Shown here: positions 1 through 6,951 of the stretch, piece after piece | Layout: every line of letters starts with the position of its first letter | Position numbering within the stretch: the stretch's first letter is position 1 | Origin: an uncultured Oscillospiraceae bacterium | Lineage (GTDB): Bacteria > Bacillota > Clostridia > Oscillospirales > Acutalibacteraceae | Direction of reading: 5' to 3' | NCBI GenBank assembly: GCA_900552985.1 | Contig: USBP01000073.1 | Span: forward strand, 1-6,951 | Length of the DNA stretch: 6,951 nucleotides | The notes under the pieces: generated by a model | Databases searched by the model: none | What the model saw: only the letters and a program-made list of their open reading frames with translations | What the model was told of the DNA's origin: nothing | Position numbers and translations under genes: made by a program

Positions 1-54
1 TGCCCGCGCTGTGGATATCTGAATGTTTCAGAAAGGATAGGGATTTATGCAGGT
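1..54. other. Window edge downstream of sigG, no gene assignable
   Basis: These bases follow the sigG stop codon on the minus strand and hold no start codon with a ribosome binding site on either strand. On the plus strand all three frames could carry the tail of a gene entering from the left, but the piece is too short to recognise. A 6-bp stem with a 3-base loop sits at 18-32 without a T-tract in either direction, so I do not call it a terminator. Confidence 0.3.
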
Positions 55-828
55 TTAATTTTCCTGGTTTTTGATCTGGCTGAGCGCGCCCTTTTCCAGC
101 CGGGAAACCTGCGCCTGCGAAATGCCGATTTCTTTTGCAACCTCCATCTGTGTTTTCCCTTCCAGAAAGCGCAGGCGGAGGATTTTTTTCTCCCGGGGGC
201 CGAGCTCCCGGATAGATTGACGCAGAAGGATTTCATCCACCCAGTTATCATCGCTGTTATGGTCGCCGATCTGATCCATGACGTAAATTGTATCGCCCCC
301 GTCGGAATAAACAGGTTCATAGAGCGAGACCGGCTCCACAATGGATTCCATGGCAAGCACGAATCTCTCGTTTGGCAATCCAAGCTCTTTGGCGATCTCC
401 TCCACCGAGGGGTCGCGCTGCAGCTCGTTGACCAGCCGTTCCTTTACCTGCATGGCATGGTAGGCGGTATCCCGCATGGAGCGGCTTACACGTACAGAAT
501 TATTATCGCGCAGGTAACGGCGGATCTCCCCAATAATCATGGGTACAGCGTAGGTGCTGAAGCGGACGCCCTGCTCTACGTCAAAGTTATCGATGGATTT
601 GATCAATCCAATACAGCCCACCTGAAACAGGTCGTCCAGGTTTTCTCCACGGTTGACAAAGCGCTGGATCACACTGAGCACCAGCCGCAGATTGCCGCTG
701 ATGAGCTCGTCGCGCGCTTTCATATCCCCATTTTTTATGCGGCGGAGCAGCTCCATTTTTTCCGATTCCTTGAGCACCTTCAGTTTTGCCGTGTTTACCC
801 CGCAGATTTCAACCTTGTTGAATTGCAT
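55..828 (-). CDS. sigG: RNA polymerase sporulation-specific sigma factor SigG (forespore, late)
   Basis: This 257-residue protein is a sigma-70 family factor that directs RNA polymerase to late forespore genes after engulfment. Its N-terminus (NKVEICGVNTAKLKVLK, residues 4-20) carries the NKVEICGV signature of SigG. Region 2 covers about residues 37-108, with GNLRLVLSVIQRF, DLFQVGCIGLIKSIDNFD and STYAVPMIIGEIRRYLRDNN. Region 3 lies at about 115-190 and region 4 at about 205-255, with the helix-turn-helix at about 226-246 (QMEVAKEIGISQAQVSRLEK). Length matches the B. subtilis protein (about 260 residues). The ATG at 826-828 is preceded by AGGGGG about 7 bases upstream. It is transcribed divergently from yabP, whereas in B. 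subtilis it follows spoIIGA-sigE. Residue 44 is Ser where B. subtilis SigG has Asn45, the residue tied to the anti-sigma factor Gin/CsfB. SigF is the nearest alternative, but the N-terminal signature argues against it. Confidence 0.97.
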   Translation of the reverse strand: MQFNKVEICGVNTAKLKVLKESEKMELLRRIKNGDMKARDELISGNLRLVLSVIQRFVNRGENLDDLFQVGCIGLIKSIDNFDVEQGVRFSTYAVPMIIGEIRRYLRDNNSVRVSRSMRDTAYHAMQVKERLVNELQRDPSVEEIAKELGLPNERFVLAMESIVEPVSLYEPVYSDGGDTIYVMDQIGDHNSDDNWVDEILLRQSIRELGPREKKILRLRFLEGKTQMEVAKEIGISQAQVSRLEKGALSQIKNQEN

Positions 829-841
829 ATCGATTCCCCCT

Positions 842-855
842 CGCCGGATTCGGCG
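842..855 (-). promoter_or_regulatory. GC hairpin in the sigG leader, abutting the ribosome binding site
   Basis: Read on the minus strand, CGCCG-AATC-CGGCG forms a perfect 5-bp GC stem with a 4-base loop. It ends directly before the AGGGGG ribosome binding site of sigG. A hairpin in the B. subtilis sigG leader is reported to lower translation, so a similar role is plausible here. That role is inferred; short GC stems are common in this GC-rich stretch, and other pairings upstream (860-900) could compete. Confidence 0.4.
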
Positions 856-914
856 CCGTTTGGCAAGCGGCCGCCGCAGGATGGTCCGCCGGCATGGCGG
901 CAGCGGGCCGGAGC

Positions 915-952
915 TTCCCTAAAATTATTGCCAGCGCCGGGGTTTTTCATGC
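915..952 (-). promoter_or_regulatory. SigF/SigG-type forespore promoter of sigG
   Basis: On the minus strand the -35 element GCATG (952-948) is followed, after exactly 15 bases, by GGCAATAATT (932-923). The B. subtilis SigF consensus is about GYWTA, N15, GGnRAnAnTW. The -10 half fits at every defined position and the -35 at 4 of 5. GCATG also satisfies the related SigG -35 pattern GMATR. Transcription would start near 915, giving a leader of roughly 87 bases. B. subtilis sigG is likewise transcribed first by SigF and then by itself. The assignment is by eye, without scoring. Confidence 0.65.
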
Positions 953-989
953 GGAGGCGAGGGAGATTTTGTTCTATGCGCCGCCCGTA

Positions 990-1003
990 CATGCATATGC
1001 ATG
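990..1003. promoter_or_regulatory. Perfect 14-bp palindrome between sigG and yabP; possible operator or part of the yabP promoter
   Basis: CATGCATATGCATG is its own reverse complement. It lies about 50 bases upstream of the yabP start and about 38 bases upstream of the sigG -35 element, so a bound protein could affect either gene. Its left part, CATGCATA, partly resembles the SigE -10 consensus CATACAAT (mother-cell promoter, expected for yabP), but no good SigE -35 lies at the right distance. The function is unknown. Confidence 0.3.
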
Positions 1004-1051
1004 GGGAGAAGGGGCGGAGGACGCTCCGGCATCAAAAAGGAGGGTTTCAGG

Positions 1052-1333
1052 ATGGCAGAAGAAAAAAAGACGCCGGCAATGCCGCACAATTTGATTCTGG
1101 AGGATAGGAGGACGCTCACGGTTTCCGGTGTGTCGGATGTGGACAGCTTTGACGAACAGACGGGGGTGGGATTTACCGATATGGGGGAGCTGACTGTGCG
1201 TGGAACCGATCTGCACATCAATCGTTTGAGCGTAGAGGTGGGCGAACTGCTTATGGAGGGGCATATCACCTCCCTGACCTATACGGACCAGCCGCAGAGA
1301 AGCGGCGGCTTTTTCAGTAAGGTGTTTCGTTGA
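1052..1333 (+). CDS. yabP: Sporulation protein YabP (YabP/YqfC family)
   Basis: This 93-residue protein matches the YabP family across its whole core, from HNLILEDRRTLTVSGV (residues 12-27) through DSFDE (31-35), the run GELTVRGTDLHINRL (45-59) and the closing MEGHITSLTYTD (68-79). It has no signal peptide or membrane segment and is predicted to be beta-rich. The family is confined to spore formers and is under mother-cell SigE control in B. subtilis; its biochemical role is unknown. The ATG at 1052 is chosen because a strong AGGAGGG (1038-1044) sits 7 bases upstream. An upstream in-frame ATG at 1001 would add 17 unconserved residues and lacks this spacing. It is the first gene of yabP-yabQ-divIC-yabR. 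The yabO/rqcP gene found just upstream in B. subtilis is absent here. Confidence 0.93.
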   Translation: MAEEKKTPAMPHNLILEDRRTLTVSGVSDVDSFDEQTGVGFTDMGELTVRGTDLHINRLSVEVGELLMEGHITSLTYTDQPQRSGGFFSKVFR

Positions 1334-1334
1334 T

Positions 1335-1871
1335 ATGTATATGCTGACCATTGCCGACCAGACGCGGCTCTTCCTGCTCGCGTTGGGCCTCGGCTTTCTT
1401 CTGGGTGTTGTATATGATCTCTTTCGTATAGTACGCATGGCGTTTACCATGCGGCGCGTGGGGGTGTTTCTACAGGATATCCTCTTTTTTCTCACCTGCG
1501 CCGCTGCGACGTTTTTGTTCCTGCTCGCCGTCAATCAGGGGGAGATCCGCGGTTTTATCATTGCGGGGGAAGCGCTGGGCTTTTTGATCTATTATTTTTC
1601 CTTTGGCATGCTCGCCGTGCGGGTGAGCGGCTTTTTGATCCGCACGGTTCGCCGTTTCTTTCACCTGATTTTTACCCCGTTTCGAGTCCTTTTGCGCCTG
1701 CTTGGAAGAGTTTTCGGAAAAATTGGGATTTTTGTAAGTAAAACCTCAAAAAAAATTGCAAAGAAATCAAAATTTAACTTGAAACATGATAAAACTTTAT
1801 TGTATAATTTGATAAAGAACGCTGGAATCAGAAAGCGACGTACAAAGAAGGGGAGCGGGGATCCATCGTGA
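1335..1871 (+). CDS. yabQ: Spore cortex biosynthesis protein YabQ (membrane)
   Basis: YabQ is a mother-cell membrane protein needed for spore cortex formation in B. subtilis; its molecular activity is not known. The 178-residue product has hydrophobic segments at about residues 9-27, 46-66 and 72-96. The first runs into the family motif GVVYDLFRIVR (24-34), and the third holds GEALGFLIYYFSFG (78-91). The tail from about 104 on is strongly basic, ending in Lys/Arg-rich stretches likely to be cytoplasmic. It starts one base after the yabP stop, and an in-frame ATG at 1341 is an alternative start. Its stop overlaps the GTG start of divIC (GTGA), suggesting translational coupling. The last quarter is far more AT- and Lys-rich than its neighbours and contains a vegetative-type promoter, so its base composition may be constrained by regulation. 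Confidence 0.9.
   Translation: MYMLTIADQTRLFLLALGLGFLLGVVYDLFRIVRMAFTMRRVGVFLQDILFFLTCAAATFLFLLAVNQGEIRGFIIAGEALGFLIYYFSFGMLAVRVSGFLIRTVRRFFHLIFTPFRVLLRLLGRVFGKIGIFVSKTSKKIAKKSKFNLKHDKTLLYNLIKNAGIRKRRTKKGSGDPS
1779..1808 (+). promoter_or_regulatory. Housekeeping (SigA-type) promoter inside yabQ, driving divIC-yabR
   Basis: TTGAAA (1779-1784) and a consensus TATAAT (1803-1808) are separated by 18 bases and lie in a locally AT-rich island in otherwise GC-rich sequence. The predicted start near 1815 would give divIC a leader of about 53 bases including its ribosome binding site. The match is 5/6 at -35 and 6/6 at -10. It would allow vegetative expression of divIC apart from the sporulation promoter ahead of yabP. 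Confidence 0.75.
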
Positions 1872-2161
1872 AAAAAAGAAAAAAAAGGAAAAACAGTGTG
1901 ATCCTCCTTCTGCTGCTGTTGGCTGTTGCTGGAACCTTTGCGGTTCGGCTGGTTCAGCTCCAGATCGGAATCCATGAACAGGAGCAGGTGCTCAGCGGCC
2001 TGGAGGAGGCCTGTGTGCAGCAGTCGCAGGAGAATGAAGCCTTACGTAAAAAGCTGGACAATGCGGATGAGGCGCAGTATATCGAGCGGGTTGCGCGGGA
2101 CAGCCTTGGGCTTATCAAACCGGGCGAGCGGGTGTATGTAGACGCTTCGGCAGGGGATTAG
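1868..2161 (+). CDS. divIC: Septum formation initiator, DivIC/FtsB family
   Basis: DivIC is a small bitopic membrane protein that works with FtsL and DivIB at the division septum. The 97-residue product has a basic cytoplasmic tail (residues 1-9), one membrane helix (about 11-29) and an extracellular coiled coil (about 33-66). The conserved C-terminal motif IERVARDSLGLIKPGERVYV (72-91) identifies the family. Length is close to that of clostridial FtsB/DivIC proteins and shorter than B. subtilis DivIC (about 125). The start is GTG, overlapping the yabQ stop by three bases, with AAGGGGAG (about 1850-1857) upstream. Order and partners match the B. subtilis locus. The promoter inside yabQ gives a route to expression in growing cells. 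Confidence 0.92.
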   Translation: MKKRKKRKNSVILLLLLLAVAGTFAVRLVQLQIGIHEQEQVLSGLEEACVQQSQENEALRKKLDNADEAQYIERVARDSLGLIKPGERVYVDASAGD

Positions 2162-2185
2162 TCCAAGCCGTTGTCAACGAGATTG

Positions 2186-2192
2186 AAGGAGG
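2186..2192 (+). promoter_or_regulatory. Ribosome binding site of yabR with unusually long spacing
   Basis: AAGGAGG is a near-perfect anti-16S match, but lies 14 bases before the ATG at 2207, longer than the usual 5-9. No other ATG, GTG or TTG start in the yabR frame has better spacing; an in-frame TTG at 2171 lies upstream of the site. Family alignment (MQVEVGAIVEGKV) supports the ATG. Confidence 0.6.
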
Positions 2193-2206
2193 CTATTGTT
2201 TTTTCT

Positions 2207-2668
2207 ATGCAGGTAGAGGTTGGAGCAATTGTTGAGGGGAAAGTGACAGGCTTGACGAATTTCGGCGCTTTTGTCAGCCTGCCGGACGGCAAGACGGGCA
2301 TGGTGCATATTTCTGAGGTCGCGCCTACCTATGTCAAAGAAATCCGTGATTATCTTAAGGAGAATCAGGAGGTTAAGGTCAAGGTGCTCAGCGTTGGGCA
2401 GGATGGCCGCGTCAGCCTTTCGATTAAGCGTGCCATGGAGCCGCAGAGGCCGCCGCAGCAGCGGCCGCGTCAGGGCGGCGGGCAGCGCCGCTCTTCTCCG
2501 CCGGTATGGCAGGGTTCCCGTCCGGTACAAACGGAGAATTTATCTTTTGAGGATATGATGGCGCGTTTTAAGCAAATCAGCGATGAAAAAATCACCGATC
2601 TGAAGCGCTCCTCTGAAAGTAAGCATGGCGGCGGTTTTTCCAGACGGGGCAACGGTTCCAATCGTTGA
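2207..2668 (+). CDS. yabR: S1 domain RNA-binding protein, YabR-like
   Basis: The 153-residue protein starts with one S1 (OB-fold) RNA-binding domain (about residues 1-75) of the polynucleotide phosphorylase/ribosomal S1 type: GAIVEGKVTGLTNFGAFVSL, then GMVHISEVA (31-39) and GRVSLSIKRA (67-76). A low-complexity linker rich in Pro, Gln, Arg and Gly follows (about 77-108). The conserved C-terminal segment (about 112-134, LSFEDMMARFKQISDEKITD) recalls the B. subtilis YabR/YugI group. These proteins probably bind RNA or ribosomes; a defined cellular role is not established. It ends the yabP-yabQ-divIC-yabR operon, 45 bases after divIC. B. subtilis has spoIIE next; here a terminator and a transporter follow. 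An upstream TTG (2171) would add 12 residues outside the S1 domain and precedes the ribosome binding site, so it was not chosen. Confidence 0.9.
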   Translation: MQVEVGAIVEGKVTGLTNFGAFVSLPDGKTGMVHISEVAPTYVKEIRDYLKENQEVKVKVLSVGQDGRVSLSIKRAMEPQRPPQQRPRQGGGQRRSSPPVWQGSRPVQTENLSFEDMMARFKQISDEKITDLKRSSESKHGGGFSRRGNGSNR

Positions 2669-2728
2669 CTTATCATGCCGGTCTCCCTGGGTGGACAGGC
2701 CGGTCAAAACATATTGCAAGAGAGCATG

Positions 2729-2754
2729 AGGGGCGGAGTCAATCCGCCCCTTTT
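2729..2754 (+). terminator. Rho-independent terminator of the yabP-yabR operon
   Basis: AGGGGCGGA and TCCGCCCCT form a perfect 9-bp stem around the loop GTCAA; the 3' arm ends at 2751 and runs into TTTT (2751-2754). It lies about 60 bases after the yabR stop. The T-tract is short, so some read-through into the transporter gene is possible; no clear promoter is visible between the terminator and 2789. Confidence 0.85.
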
Positions 2755-2788
2755 GATGCCCTTGATGGGCTGAAACTGCTGAGAAAGG

Positions 2789-4171
2789 ATGTATCATTCA
2801 TTGGAGCAAATTGAGCAACACAACAAAATGGCTGTCAAGCCTGTGCTTCCGCTGCTGATGTCCATGGCGTTTCCACCGATGCTTTCCATGTTGATACAAT
2901 CGATGTATAATATTGTAGACAGCATATTTGTCGCTCGCTTCAGCGAGGATGCGCTGACGGCGGTTTCACTTGCTTTTCCCCTGCAAAATCTGGTGTTGGC
3001 GGTGGCGGTTGGCGCGGGTGTCGGTGCGAACTCCTATATTTCCAGAAAGCTGGGGGCCGGGGATCAGGACGCTGCAAACGCAGCTGTTACCCACGGCTTT
3101 CTGCTCTCGTTTTTACATGCGGTTTTCTTTGTCCTGTTCGGCCTGGTCTGCATCCGGCCGTTTTTTCGGATGTTTACTGATTCGGCAGAGGTATTTTCTC
3201 TTGCGTGCGATTACAGCTATATCGTCGTGTTGGGCGCATTTGCGCAGCTGTTTCACATCATGGTGGAAAAGCTTCTACAGGCGACGGGGCGGATGCTTGC
3301 CCCTATGCTGCTGCAGGCCGCCGGAGCGATTGCCAATATTATCCTGGATCCCATTTTGATTTTTGGCCTGCTCGGCGCGCCGCGCATGGGCGTCCGTGGG
3401 GCGGCGCTTGCCACGCTGATAGGGCAGATTTTATCCATGACGCTGTCGCTTCTGGTGTTTTTCCTGCGCGAGCAGGATGTGCGAATGGATTTGAAAAAAT
3501 TCAGGTTGGATTTTCATGCTGTGGCGCAGATCTATGCGGTCGGTGTGCCGGCCATGCTGATGAATGCATTGGGCTCGCTGCTGGTCACGCTGCTTAATTC
3601 TATATTGATTCGGTTTTCGGAGCTGGCAGTATCCGTTTTTGGGGTCTATTTTAAATTGCAAACCTTTGTGTTTATGCCTGTCAGCGGGTTGACGCAGGGT
3701 GCTTTGCCGATTATGGGCTATAATTACGGAGCGCGGGATCGCAAGCGGTTCCTGACTACGCTGCGCTGTGCGGTATTGGTGGCGGTTGGGATCATGGCGG
3801 CAGGGAATCTGCTCTTTTTCCTGCTGCCGGATAAACTGCTCCTACTTTTTGACGCCTCCTCCGGCATGCTGGCGCTTGGCGTGCCCGCGCTGCGTATTAT
3901 CAGCTGCAGCTATCTTTTCGCAGCGGTGGGGCTCATTTTGTCCACGCTGTTTCAGGCGGCGGGGAGAGGCGGCTACAGCCTAACGGTCTTTCTGCTGCGT
4001 CAGCTGCTTGTGGTTGTGCCGTTGGCCTTTTTGCTCTCGCAGTGGCTTGGGGTGAATGGAATCTGGATTTCCTTCCCAATTGCTGAGGCTGCCGGGGCGC
4101 TGGCGGCGGGGCTCTTTTTCCTGCGCTTTCGTCGGAGAGATCTGATTTTTCGGACCGTGGCAGGGGGATAA
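2789..4171 (+). CDS. MATE family efflux transporter
   Basis: The 460-residue, very hydrophobic protein has the length and twelve-helix pattern of MATE exporters, which expel cationic drugs or metabolites using a Na+ or H+ gradient. The N-terminal signature is clear: PLLMSMAFPPMLSMLIQ (21-37), then YNIVDSIFVAR and SEDALTAVSLAFPLQ (52-66). The pseudo-repeat is visible as QATGRMLAPML with DPILIFG and GVRGAAL (164-206), echoed by QAAGRGGYS with GVNGIW (389-426). The middle holds PVSGLTQGALPIMGYNYGA (297-315), also typical. The substrate cannot be inferred. The start is uncertain: the ATG at 2789 touches the AGAAAGG ribosome binding site with no spacer, while a TTG at 2801 (giving M-E-Q-I-E-Q) has about 12 bases. 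An ATG at 2828 has no good site. The gene is first in a cluster with a GNAT enzyme, six bases downstream. Confidence 0.93.
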   Translation: MYHSLEQIEQHNKMAVKPVLPLLMSMAFPPMLSMLIQSMYNIVDSIFVARFSEDALTAVSLAFPLQNLVLAVAVGAGVGANSYISRKLGAGDQDAANAAVTHGFLLSFLHAVFFVLFGLVCIRPFFRMFTDSAEVFSLACDYSYIVVLGAFAQLFHIMVEKLLQATGRMLAPMLLQAAGAIANIILDPILIFGLLGAPRMGVRGAALATLIGQILSMTLSLLVFFLREQDVRMDLKKFRLDFHAVAQIYAVGVPAMLMNALGSLLVTLLNSILIRFSELAVSVFGVYFKLQTFVFMPVSGLTQGALPIMGYNYGARDRKRFLTTLRCAVLVAVGIMAAGNLLFFLLPDKLLLLFDASSGMLALGVPALRIISCSYLFAAVGLILSTLFQAAGRGGYSLTVFLLRQLLVVVPLAFLLSQWLGVNGIWISFPIAEAAGALAAGLFFLRFRRRDLIFRTVAGG

Positions 4172-4177
4172 AAGCAT

Positions 4178-5074
4178 ATGCGGTGCGCAATTGGCGGCCT
4201 GGAGCTGGAATATTACGGTGATTATCAAAATTGTCATTCTTTTCGCACTGCGTTTAATCGCTTGGCGGAAGAGACGTTTGCGCTCCAGTTTGAGCCGTGG
4301 TATCGGCAGGGCTTCTGGTCGGATACCTATCGGGTACATACGCTGTTTGACGGGGAATGTGCGGTGGCGAATGTTTCCTCCTCCATGATGGAATTCCAGC
4401 ACAGGGGGCAGGCGCTGCATTGTGTGCAGCTTGGCACGGTGATGACCGCGCCCGCATACCGGGGGCGCGGCCTGAGCCGCTTTTTGATGGAGCGGGTGCT
4501 CAACGAGTGGCAGGGGCAGTGCGATTTTATTTACCTGTATGCCAACGACAGCGTTCTGGATTTTTATCCGCGTTTTGGCTTCCGTACAGCGCAGGAGTAT
4601 GAGGATATTTGCTTTTTGCCAGGCAGGCAAGGCCCGCCTGTGCGCCGTCTGAAGCCGGATCGGGAAGAGGATCGTGCCGTGCTGCTGCGTTGCCTCCGGC
4701 AGTATGGGAACCCGTTTTCTACTCTTTCCCTGACGCGCGGTGAAGAGTTGCTGATGTTTTACGCGATCGGCCCTTTTTGCGATCATTTTTGGTATATTGA
4801 ATCATGCGATACGGTTGCAGTAGCTGTGCGGGAGGGTGGCACGCTTTTCTGTGAGGAGCTTTTTGCGCCTGCCGGCGCCGTACTGGAGGATATCCTGCAC
4901 GCGCTGGCGGGACTGGAGCCGTGTAACGTGCAGTTTGGCTTTTCTTTGCGGGAAGCGCTTAGAGCAGAAAAGGGGTTGTTGCAGGAGGAGGACACCACCC
5001 TTTTTATTTTGGCGTCAGAAGAAACGATTTTTGAGCGTGAGCGGCTGCGTTTTCCGTTGCTTTCCCACACATAA
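4178..5074 (+). CDS. GNAT family N-acetyltransferase with a long C-terminal region
   Basis: This 298-residue protein probably transfers an acyl group from acetyl-CoA to an amine. GNAT motif A is clear at about residues 84-102, [19 protein letters not shown], with the pyrophosphate-binding signature R95-x-x-G98-x-S100; the last position is Ser, not the usual Gly/Ala. Motif B is FYPRFGF (129-135), preceded by YLYANDS (119-125). The second half (about 155-298) has no motif I recognise and might be a degenerate second GNAT-like or substrate-binding domain, as in other two-domain GNATs such as the Eis group. The start ATG follows the transporter stop by six bases, and its ribosome binding site AGGGGG (4162-4167) lies inside the end of that gene, implying co-transcription. 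The gene ends in tandem TAA TAA stops. Substrate unknown; acetylation of a toxin, antibiotic or amino compound is possible but unsupported. Confidence 0.88.
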   Translation: MRCAIGGLELEYYGDYQNCHSFRTAFNRLAEETFALQFEPWYRQGFWSDTYRVHTLFDGECAVANVSSSMMEFQHRGQALHCVQLGTVMTAPAYRGRGLSRFLMERVLNEWQGQCDFIYLYANDSVLDFYPRFGFRTAQEYEDICFLPGRQGPPVRRLKPDREEDRAVLLRCLRQYGNPFSTLSLTRGEELLMFYAIGPFCDHFWYIESCDTVAVAVREGGTLFCEELFAPAGAVLEDILHALAGLEPCNVQFGFSLREALRAEKGLLQEEDTTLFILASEETIFERERLRFPLLSHT

Positions 5075-5099
5075 TAAGGGGAGAAAGGAAGTGCACTTG

Positions 5100-5369
5100 A
5101 TGGAGAAAAAGGAATATGTGTTTGACGCAGTCATTCAAAAGGTGCCCGATCTCGATGGAGCGTATGTGAAAATCCCCTTCGATGTAAAGAAAGCGTTTGG
5201 CAAGGGCCGTGTGAAGGTGCATGCCACCTTTGACGGCGTGCCGTATGATGGCAGCCTTGTTCGAATGGGCACGCCGGAGCATATTTTAGGGCTTCGGAAG
5301 GATATTCGCGCAAAGCTTGGCAAGCAGCCGGGCGATACGGTGCATGTTACGCTGCGAGAGCGGGAATAA
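5100..5369 (+). CDS. DUF1905 domain protein
   Basis: The 89-residue protein matches DUF1905 over its full length. It has an N-terminal beta strand region ([13 protein letters not shown], 5-17), then [20 protein letters not shown] (20-39), the [15 protein letters not shown] block (42-56) and [19 protein letters not shown] (60-78). The family fold is a small beta-barrel and its function is unknown; it occurs alone or fused to YdeI/OmpD-associated domains. There is no signal peptide or membrane segment. The ATG at 5100 is preceded by AGAAAGGA (5082-5089) about 10 bases upstream; a GTG at 5091 in frame is too close to the site. It lies 25 bases after the GNAT gene and 27 bases before ligA, in the same direction. 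Confidence 0.88.
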   Translation: MEKKEYVFDAVIQKVPDLDGAYVKIPFDVKKAFGKGRVKVHATFDGVPYDGSLVRMGTPEHILGLRKDIRAKLGKQPGDTVHVTLRERE

Positions 5370-5375
5370 CGCTGA

Positions 5376-6951
<1,576 letters not shown>

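Noticed and set aside
18..32. Small hairpin after sigG as a possible terminator
   Set aside because: The stem is AT-rich, only 6 bp with a 3-base loop, and no T-run follows it on either strand.
1..1107. Long plus-strand open frame across sigG, beginning with a CPRCG zinc-ribbon-like start
   Set aside because: It is antisense to sigG, has no family resemblance and runs on through the intergenic region and into yabP in the wrong frame. The openness follows from GC-rich codon use on the other strand, and the cysteine pair is at the window edge and likely chance.
1150..1156. TGACGAA, matching the Spo0A box TGNCGAA (also at 2253-2259)
   Set aside because: Both copies are inside coding sequence (yabP and yabR) at conserved codons, and a seven-base degenerate motif is expected a few times by chance in this length.
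2677..2705. Direct repeat GCCGGTC at 2677-2683 and 2699-2705 between yabR and the MATE gene
   Set aside because: Two 7-base copies in GC-rich sequence are not significant, and there is no sign of insertion, target duplication or a regulator.
3980..4786. 268-codon minus-strand open frame over the MATE and GNAT genes
   Set aside because: It lies opposite two well-supported genes, has a composition rich in Gln, His, Arg and Pro typical of antisense frames, and shows no recognisable domain.

Overview
The window reads as an ordinary chromosomal segment from an endospore-forming Clostridia-type Firmicute with a moderately GC-rich genome, perhaps an Oscillospiraceae/Ruminococcaceae relative. The evidence is a near-canonical forespore sigma factor (sigG), the spore-former genes yabP and yabQ, a DivIC/FtsB protein, a YabR-type S1 protein and an NAD-dependent DNA ligase. 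The exact genus cannot be told from the sequence.

Layout: (1) 55-828, minus strand, sigG. (2) 829-1051, a 223-bp divergent regulatory region with a good SigF/SigG-type promoter for sigG, a GC hairpin beside the sigG ribosome binding site and a perfect 14-bp palindrome. (3) 1052-2668, plus strand, the tightly packed operon yabP-yabQ-divIC-yabR, in the same order as in Bacillus subtilis, with a near-consensus housekeeping promoter inside the 3' end of yabQ. A rho-independent terminator lies at 2729-2754. (4) 2789-5369, a MATE-family transporter, a GNAT acetyltransferase and a small DUF1905 protein, closely spaced in one direction. (5) 5397 to the window edge, ligA, cut by the window after 518 codons.

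How the parts work together: sigG and yabPQ serve the forespore and mother-cell sides of sporulation, while divIC is a division gene needed in growing cells. The internal promoter offers a simple explanation of how divIC can be expressed when yabPQ are silent. The MATE/GNAT/DUF1905 genes look like a small accessory transport/modification cluster of unknown substrate, and ligA may be co-transcribed with them.

I found no mobile element, CRISPR array, tRNA, rRNA or convincing undescribed system. The observations most worth a second look are regulatory: the nested divIC promoter, the divergent sigG/yabP region, the sigG leader hairpin and the Ser at the SigG position used by the anti-sigma factor Gin/CsfB in B. 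subtilis.
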